Positions 58,779 to 64,000 of a DNA stretch of 64,000 nucleotides are shown in pieces (the stretch's first letter is position 1; each line of letters begins with the position of its first letter). Below the pieces are notes generated by a model. That model made no database searches. It was not told where the DNA came from and worked only from the letters and a program-made list of their open reading frames with translations. The translations under genes and the position numbers were made by a program. The DNA lies in contig JABTTV010000001.1 of the NCBI GenBank assembly GCA_015075725.1, forward strand, positions 4,579,223-4,643,222, given 5' to 3'. The stretch is from Anaerolineales bacterium. GTDB taxonomy: Bacteria > Chloroflexota > Anaerolineae > Anaerolineales > Villigracilaceae.

Positions 58779-60259
58779 CCCTCACTATAATTTTCAGGCA
58801 GCCAGCAGCAGAGCACCAACTCCCTTGCCGCTTTGACCTCGTCCATGCGGCCGAACTGCGTGGTGCTTGGCGCATTGTGGAGCAGATCCGGCTGGGATTT
58901 GGCTTCCTCCGCGATCTTGATCAGCGCATTGGCAAACCGGTCGAGCGTGTCCTTGTTCTCGGTCTCGGTCGGCTCGATCATCAATGCTTCGGGGACGATG
59001 AGCGGGAAGTAGTTCGTCGGCGGGTGGAAGTCGTAATCCATCAGGCGTTTGGAGATATCCAGCGCGCGCACGTCCGAGCCTTCGAAATGCCCTTCCATTA
59101 CGAACTCATGCATGCAAATGCGGTCGTAAGGGATGTGATATGTCCCGCGCAATCTCGCCTGCAGGTAATTCGCATTGAGGACGGCATATTGGGCGATATC
59201 CTTCAAACCGTCCGGTCCGTGCATGAGGATGTAGGTGTACGAGCGGACAAGACCGCCTCCAAAATGACCGTGGAAGGCTTTCATGCGCCCGATGCTGTTC
59301 TTCGGGTTGACGAAGCCATAGAGCGGAGCGGTTTCGTCATCACCTTCTTCGATGATGCCGACCAGCGGCGAAGGCAGGAAGTCCACGAGTCGCTGGCTGA
59401 CGCCGACGGGACCCGATCCCGGTCCGCCGCCTCCGTGCGGGACGGAGAAGGTCTTGTGCAAGTTGAAATGCATCACATCGAAGCCCAGGTCGCCCGGGCG
59501 GACGATTCCAAGCAGGGCATTGAGGTTTGCGCCGTCGCCGTACATCAAGCCGCCGCAGCCCTGCACCAACTTGATGACCTTCTCGATGTTCTCATCGAAC
59601 ATGCCGAGCGTGTTCGGGTTGGTGAGCATCATGCCGACGACGGTATCGTCGCAGGCGGCTTCGAGGGCTTTGAGGTCCACGTTCCCGCGCGAATCGGATG
59701 GGATGGTGACGACGCTCATGCCGAGCATGCCGACCGAAGCCGGGTTCGTGCCATGCGCCGCATCGGGGATGAGCATCCTGGTGCGTTTCGTGTCGCCGCG
59801 CGATTTGTGATATGCCGCCATCATCAACACGCCGGTGAATTCGCCGTGCGCGCCCGCGGCGGGCTGGAGGGTCACACCGGCAAAGCCGCTGATCTCCTTG
59901 AGCCAGTCCTGCATTTCGTACATCAACGCAAGATTTCCCTGCACGGTCTCGATGGGCTGCAACGGATGCGTGAATAAAAATCCCGGCAGGCGGCAAGTAT
60001 CTTCGTTGATCTTCGGGTTGTATTTCATTGTGCAGGAGCCGAGCGGATAAAACCCGCCGTCCACCGAGTAGTTGAAACTGGAGAGTTTCATGTAGTGCCG
60101 CACCACGTCCACTTCGGCGAGCTCGGGCAGGGGCAGTTCGGAGCGAAGCAAATCTTTGGAAGGCAGATCAACTGTCGGCACGTCGGAGGCGGGCATGGTC
60201 ACACCGCGCCGCCCCGGGGAGGAGAGTTCGAAAATGGTGGGTTCGATTATCGCAGCCAT
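58775..60259 (-). CDS. gcvPB: Glycine dehydrogenase (decarboxylating) subunit 2
   Basis: 494 aa. PLP-containing C-terminal half of the P-protein in the two-subunit form. PLP Lys in HFNLHKTFSVPHGGGGPG; GAHGEFTGVLMMAAYH and IPDAAHGTNPAS motifs. Works with GcvPA, GcvH, GcvT and Lpd to break glycine into CO2, ammonia and methylene-THF. The start is 1 bp after the gcvPA stop. The stop codon lies in a 7-bp tandem repeat. Confidence 0.97.
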   Translation of the reverse strand: MAAIIEPTIFELSSPGRRGVTMPASDVPTVDLPSKDLLRSELPLPELAEVDVVRHYMKLSSFNYSVDGGFYPLGSCTMKYNPKINEDTCRLPGFLFTHPLQPIETVQGNLALMYEMQDWLKEISGFAGVTLQPAAGAHGEFTGVLMMAAYHKSRGDTKRTRMLIPDAAHGTNPASVGMLGMSVVTIPSDSRGNVDLKALEAACDDTVVGMMLTNPNTLGMFDENIEKVIKLVQGCGGLMYGDGANLNALLGIVRPGDLGFDVMHFNLHKTFSVPHGGGGPGSGPVGVSQRLVDFLPSPLVGIIEEGDDETAPLYGFVNPKNSIGRMKAFHGHFGGGLVRSYTYILMHGPDGLKDIAQYAVLNANYLQARLRGTYHIPYDRICMHEFVMEGHFEGSDVRALDISKRLMDYDFHPPTNYFPLIVPEALMIEPTETENKDTLDRFANALIKIAEEAKSQPDLLHNAPSTTQFGRMDEVKAARELVLCCWLPENYSEG

Positions 60260-60260
60260 C

Positions 60261-61604
60261 TCACATCTCCTTCAACAAAGCGACGAGCGTATCGATCTCA
60301 TCCCTGCTGTTCATTTCGGTGACAGCCACGAGGAGATGATTCTTCATGTCGGGATAATCCGCGCCCAGGTCGTAACCGCCAAGAACGCCGTGATCGAGCA
60401 GATATTGGTTGACCTCGCCCGCGGGCTTTGGCGTGCAAAGCACAAATTCGTGGAAGAACGGTTCGGGATGGCATAGACCGAAGCCGTCGATCTTGCTGAG
60501 TTCGGCGGCGGCATAATGCGCCTTTTGATAACAAAGGTTCGCGACCTCCTGCAAACCCTGCCTGCCAAGCACGGACATGTAGACCGAACAACCCAACGCA
60601 AGCAAGCCCTGGTTGGTGCAGATATTCGACGTGGCGCGTTCGCGCTTGATATGTTGTTCGCGCGCGGTCAATGTCAGCACGTACGAACGGTTGCCGCGCA
60701 CATCCACGGTTTCGCCGACGAGACGTCCAGCCATTTTGTGGACGTATGATTTCTTCGTGGTGAAGAAACCGAGGTAGGGTCCGCCGTACCAGAGCGGGAT
60801 GCCGAACGGCTGCGCCTCGCCCACGACGATATCCGCGCCCATTTCGCCGGGGGTCTTGAGCATGATCAACGCGGTGGGATTCGCAACCACACAGACCAGC
60901 GCGCCCTTTTCATGCGCGGTATCGATGAGTTTCTTATAGTCGTAAATACGCCCGAAGAAATCGGGGTATTGCACAACGACGAGCATGGTCGCTTCATCGA
61001 TAAGGGATATCAACGCCTCGGGACCGTCCTCGTGGTTGCCGGCGTCGTCCCCGACCTCGGTCAAGCCCATGCCTTGTGAATATGTGCGGATGACCGCGCG
61101 ATACTGCGGGTTGACCGAAGGCGACATGACGATCTTTTTGCGTTTGCCGCGGTATTGAGCATATGCAAGGTTGACCGCTTCTGCCGTGGCCGTTGCGCCA
61201 TCGTAGTGCGACGCGTTCGATACTTCCATGCCGGTCAGGTTGGTCATCAGGGATTGGTATTCGAAGATGGCTTGCAATGTGCCCTGGGAAATTTCCGGCT
61301 GGTAGGGTGTGTACGCGGTGTAGAACTCGCCGCGCCTGAGCATGTGGTCGACCACGCTTGGGACGTAATGGTTGTACGCGCCAGCGCCGAGGAAGGAGAT
61401 CAAATCCTGCCGCACGTTCTCGTTGCTGGAGGCCATGTCCGCAAGGTGCGCGGCGGCTTCCATTTCGGTGAGCGCGGGGGGAAGGTCGAGTTTTGGGAAG
61501 CGGTGTTTGGCGGGGATCGCTTCGAAGAGATCATCGAGCGTTTTCACCCCGACGGTCTTCAACATCGCATCCCGTTCTTGCGGGGAAATGGGGATGTAGG
61601 TCAT
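60261..61604 (-). CDS. gcvPA: Glycine dehydrogenase (decarboxylating) subunit 1
   Basis: 447 aa. N-terminal-type P-protein subunit: FLGAGAYNHYVPSVVDHMLRR, YTPYQPEISQGTLQAIFEYQ and LTGMEVSNASHYDGATATAEA. Pairs with GcvPB. CAGGAG lies 7 nt before the start. Three small stem-loops precede it in the gap from gcvH. Confidence 0.97.
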   Translation of the reverse strand: MTYIPISPQERDAMLKTVGVKTLDDLFEAIPAKHRFPKLDLPPALTEMEAAAHLADMASSNENVRQDLISFLGAGAYNHYVPSVVDHMLRRGEFYTAYTPYQPEISQGTLQAIFEYQSLMTNLTGMEVSNASHYDGATATAEAVNLAYAQYRGKRKKIVMSPSVNPQYRAVIRTYSQGMGLTEVGDDAGNHEDGPEALISLIDEATMLVVVQYPDFFGRIYDYKKLIDTAHEKGALVCVVANPTALIMLKTPGEMGADIVVGEAQPFGIPLWYGGPYLGFFTTKKSYVHKMAGRLVGETVDVRGNRSYVLTLTAREQHIKRERATSNICTNQGLLALGCSVYMSVLGRQGLQEVANLCYQKAHYAAAELSKIDGFGLCHPEPFFHEFVLCTPKPAGEVNQYLLDHGVLGGYDLGADYPDMKNHLLVAVTEMNSRDEIDTLVALLKEM

Positions 61605-61621
61605 GGTTTACTCCTGGCGTA

Positions 61622-61678
61622 ATGTGCGCTCTCTTGCGCACATCGGCGTTTGAGAACGCCTATTACGCATTAATGCGT
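61622..61678 (-). other. Three adjacent stem-loops between gcvH and gcvPA
   Basis: ATGTGCGC/GCGCACAT (61623-61643), GGCGTT/AACGCC (61645-61660) and ACGCATTAATGCGT (61665-61678, over the gcvH stop). No T-runs. Such clusters can stabilise the upstream part of an mRNA or separate expression of GcvH from the P-protein. Confidence 0.6.
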
Positions 61679-62047
61679 CCTTCCCTCGCAGTACTTTTCG
61701 TACTCGGCGGAGTCCATCACCTCGCCCGCCGCGCCGCCTTCGATCTTGATCATCCAGGCTGCGCCGTAAGGATCGGAGTTCAATGTTTCGGGCTTCTCGG
61801 AAAGTCCCTTGTTGACAGCCGAGACTTTCCCAGCGGCGGGAGCGTAAATTTCCGCCGACGCCTTCACCGACTCGACCGAGGCGATGGCTTTGCCGACGGT
61901 CACTTCCTCGCCTTCATCCACCAGGATTTCGACGAAGACGATATCGGAGAGCTGGTTTTGGGCATAATCGGTTATTCCCGCCGCACCACTGGCAGGGTCG
62001 AACCATTCATCAGATTTGGTGTACTTGAGATTGGAAGGGGCGTTCAT
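61670..62047 (-). CDS. gcvH: Glycine cleavage system H protein
   Basis: 125 aa. Lipoyl carrier: EWFDPASGAAGITDYAQNQL, lipoylated Lys in IASVESVKASAEIYAP, PYGAAWMIKIE. TAGGAG 8 nt upstream. First gene after the glycine riboswitch. No gcvT is found in the operon or elsewhere in the window. Confidence 0.97.
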   Translation of the reverse strand: MNAPSNLKYTKSDEWFDPASGAAGITDYAQNQLSDIVFVEILVDEGEEVTVGKAIASVESVKASAEIYAPAAGKVSAVNKGLSEKPETLNSDPYGAAWMIKIEGGAAGEVMDSAEYEKYCEGRTH

Positions 62048-62089
62048 GTTTTAACTCCTATCAGATTGTGAGAGATGGGCGAATCAAGA

Positions 62090-62312
62090 GAGGACGCACG
62101 ATTCTATAATCATGCGTCCTCTGTAATGGAACCTGAGAGATTATCCCTTGGGGGATTTACACCGTCGGTGTCTCATGGAATGAGACTTTCCAGAGTTATA
62201 CAGCAGCAGGGTCCTTTTGCCTGAGAGTTTCATCCGGTTTCGCCTTGTTCCCGGATTTGCACCTTCGGCGTCCCGCCAGGGCGGGATCTCTTCCCTGTAA
62301 ACTGTTAGGTTA
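62090..62312 (-). promoter_or_regulatory. Tandem glycine riboswitch with expression platform
   Basis: On the minus strand, two GcvT-type aptamers in series: the 5' one carries GACGCCGAAGGTGCAAATCC and ACTCTCAGGCAAAAGGACC, the 3' one carries GACACCGACGGTGTAAATCCC and ATCTCTCAGGTTCC. A 14-bp near-perfect hairpin follows (62090-62103 with 62108-62121), the likely on/off element, then gcvH 42 nt later. Glycine binding turns on the glycine cleavage genes in known examples. Confidence 0.95.
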
Positions 62313-62319
62313 TACGCCC

Positions 62320-62348
62320 ATTTTATGGGCGAGAAGGACGTAAGTCAA
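62320..62348 (-). promoter_or_regulatory. Sigma-70-type promoter of the gcv operon
   Basis: TTGACT at 62348-62343, 17-bp spacer, TAAAAT at 62325-62320 on the minus strand. Places the start at about 62313, exactly before the first aptamer. Confidence 0.85.
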
Positions 62349-62375
62349 GGAAAAAAGGGTGGAATCTGTAAAATA

Positions 62376-63140
62376 TTACTTTCGTCGTACCGCTGGTTTT
62401 GGGCGCGGTTTCCTTTCCTTCGCCGGAACGCCCTTCCCCATCAATGCATTCACCTCATCCCCGGTCAGATGCCTCCACTCGCGCGGCTTTAGGTCGCCCA
62501 GTTTGAGCGTCCCAATCCTTGTACGAATGATGCGCACGACGGGCAAGCCAAGCAACTTCCCCACCTCGCGGATCTGCCGCTTCTTCCCTTCGCCCATCAC
62601 CACCCGGATCCACGCGCCTTTTCCGCTCGTCGAAAGAAAATTGACGAAAGCGGGCTGCGTCCTGTCGCCATCGGTTAGAACAACGCCCCTTCGCCACGCC
62701 GCAAGTTGTTCACTATCCGGGCGGCGCGCCAGCAGCACGCGATATTCCTTCTCGTGCCCATACCGCGGATGCGTGAGTTTGTTGGTCAACTCTCCATCGT
62801 TCGTCATGAGGATCAACCCCTCGGAGTCGAAGTCGAGCCGCCCCACCGGGTAGAGATGACCTTCCACGGGAATCAAATCCCGGACGGTCTTGCGGTCATC
62901 CTGCCCTTCCGCCGCGGAAAGGACATTGCGCGGTTTGTACAAGGCGATGTAAACCAGCGCCTCGCGCTTCGCCAGAGCCTTGCCGTCCAATGTGATCGTA
63001 TCCACTGCCGGATCGGCCTTCTGACCAAGAACGGCGGCTTTCCCATTGACCGAGACGCGCCCCGTGATGATGAACTCCTCGCACGCACGCCGGGAACCGT
63101 ACCCGGCTTGCGCGAGGATCTTTTGTAATCGTTCCTGCAT
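62376..63140 (-). CDS. Ribosomal large subunit pseudouridine synthase B-type
   Basis: 254 aa. N-terminal S4 RNA-binding domain (MQERLQKILAQAGYGSRRACEEFI), then the RsuA/RluB fold with catalytic Asp in VGRLDFDSEGLILMTNDG and LTHPRYGHEKEYRVLL, plus GEGKKRQIREVGKLLG. Pro/Lys/Arg-rich C-terminal tail. RluB-, RluE- or RsuA-type specificity cannot be told with certainty. Lies upstream of the gcv promoter in the same direction. Confidence 0.92.
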   Translation of the reverse strand: MQERLQKILAQAGYGSRRACEEFIITGRVSVNGKAAVLGQKADPAVDTITLDGKALAKREALVYIALYKPRNVLSAAEGQDDRKTVRDLIPVEGHLYPVGRLDFDSEGLILMTNDGELTNKLTHPRYGHEKEYRVLLARRPDSEQLAAWRRGVVLTDGDRTQPAFVNFLSTSGKGAWIRVVMGEGKKRQIREVGKLLGLPVVRIIRTRIGTLKLGDLKPREWRHLTGDEVNALMGKGVPAKERKPRPKPAVRRK

Positions 63141-63221
63141 GGACGGGTTTATACCAGAGATGGTAATGGATGGATAGAGTCAGGCGATAAACTTTCACTC
63201 ATCGAAGAAATTTCTAGTGCA

Positions 63222-64000
63222 TCACCCGACCCCACCTTTGTAGGGGAATTCTGCGTTATTGGGCAGCCTGGGATCGATATGCTTACGCATGGCGGCATCG
63301 CAAACGGCATACCCCCAATTTTTCAAGCGTTCCTGGGTTTCGTTTGGAAACTGCCACAATCGGGTGGGGAGCCTTGCCAGTTTCAGCGTACTCGCATGCG
63401 GACAGGGAAGGGCGGTCTTGAGATCGTAATCCGCAATATTGGTAAAAGTGCCCCAATACGTTTCCCTGCGGGAGACGCGCTTCAGGAGCGTCTCGTCTTT
63501 CGAAAGCTTGTGTTTGCGCATGTAATCGAGCATGGCGGTCCGCGATTTGAAAGAATCGATGATGTCCCGCTTTCGAAGGCTGCGCACCTGATTATCCATG
63601 ATCATCAAAGCCCGGTAGGCTTGGAAACCCCAAAAGTGTTTCGGGCGGGGCTCGAGTTCGAAGGCGCCTCCCGCATCGCTGATCAAAACCGTGTCATATT
63701 TCTTGATGACCGGCTCCAATCCGAGATTATCGTAAACCCCGCCGTCCATAAGGAAAACCCTCGTCGTATATGGCGGTTTTTGAAGCGGTAAACTTTTATT
63801 CGGCGAGAATGCCTTGTCCCCGAGATTCAACATGACCGGAGAAAAAAATGGCGGGAACGCCGACGAGGCGGCGACCGCAATCGCCAATTCGATTTTTGGA
63901 TTCTTAATCTCACCGATCTTGTAGTCTGCCGCCGCTTTCCTGGAAAATCGGAATAGCGCACCGGTCTGGGCGTTGGAGGCGGTGATGACGAATTCAGGCG
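63222..64000 (-). CDS. Patatin-like phospholipase, 5' part beyond window
   Basis: About 258 residues visible, open to the right edge. TASNAQTGALFRF and AVAASSAFPPFF are typical of the middle of the patatin domain, and the catalytic Asp of the Ser-Asp dyad is in FLMDGGVYDNLG. The GxSxG Ser lies beyond the edge. C-terminal part is basic with two Cys. Hydrolyses lipid acyl chains; can be a defence or housekeeping enzyme, not decidable here. Confidence 0.85.
   Translation of the reverse strand, partial: PEFVITASNAQTGALFRFSRKAAADYKIGEIKNPKIELAIAVAASSAFPPFFSPVMLNLGDKAFSPNKSLPLQKPPYTTRVFLMDGGVYDNLGLEPVIKKYDTVLISDAGGAFELEPRPKHFWGFQAYRALMIMDNQVRSLRKRDIIDSFKSRTAMLDYMRKHKLSKDETLLKRVSRRETYWGTFTNIADYDLKTALPCPHASTLKLARLPTRLWQFPNETQERLKNWGYAVCDAAMRKHIDPRLPNNAEFPYKGGVG

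Noticed and set aside
58877-59977. 366-codon plus-strand frame opposite gcvPB
   Set aside because: Antisense shadow; gcvPB is conserved throughout.

Overview
The window looks like a chromosomal piece of an anaerobic or facultatively denitrifying member of the Chloroflexota, most likely class Anaerolineae. This is inferred from the gene content (mre and min genes in one block, no outer-membrane or LPS genes, single-membrane-style lipoproteins), from the intergenic palindromic repeats, and from the protein sequences. I cannot run a taxonomic search. No rRNA, prophage or CRISPR array is present; one tRNA (Gln, CUG) is.

Region by region. (1) 1-11,000, minus strand: a nitrogen-oxide respiration block. 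In transcription order it holds a small one-helix subunit, a CuA subunit II and a heme-copper oxidase-like subunit I that lacks the active-site tyrosine (a probable nitric oxide reductase). A TauE/SafE-like membrane protein follows, then a NarX-like sensor kinase and a NarL-like regulator, then a degenerate receiver protein, a membrane-anchored diheme cytochrome c, and NarG nitrate reductase running off the left edge. (2) 11,250-16,150: tRNA-Gln, glnS, a lipoprotein, small genes and a UbiB/ABC1 kinase. (3) 16,250-19,470: an operon of a Crp/Fnr regulator, a cupin, a 4-TM protein, cytochrome b561 and a 12-TM His-rich membrane protein. (4) 19,500-24,000: a heterodimeric ABC exporter preceded by a 26-codon leader ORF and an intrinsic terminator that look like a ribosome-dependent attenuator. 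(5) 24,000-32,340: RtcB ligase, a bicovalent-type flavoprotein oxidase, a 1341-residue tandem cyclase/AAA/TPR protein and a second small cyclase. (6) 32,330-42,670, minus: cell shape and division (mreBCD, pbp2, minCDE, rodA), gltX and a membrane protein. (7) 42,800-49,310, plus: DegV, Crp/Fnr regulator, DUF2892 and thioredoxin-DUF2892 proteins, uridine kinase, cyclophilin, a VTT protein, an M20 peptidase and a CBS-ACT protein. (8) 49,350-54,480, minus: DUF1786, rubrerythrin-VIT1 iron transporter, methyltransferase, lipoprotein, stand-alone acyltransferase and a DUF4190 protein. (9) 54,490-57,865, minus: a decayed defence locus in which repeated relics of a type I restriction specificity subunit (HsdS) C-terminus alternate with accessory genes. 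One of these, a PIN-HNH nuclease gene, is interrupted by an IS5-type element. (10) 58,100-64,000, minus: glycine cleavage genes gcvH-gcvPA-gcvPB behind a tandem glycine riboswitch, RluB, and a partial patatin.

The strongest candidates for something new are the tyrosine-lacking oxidase/NO reductase block, the attenuator leader of the ABC exporter, and the chain of translationally coupled HsdS-tail relics separating defence-like genes.
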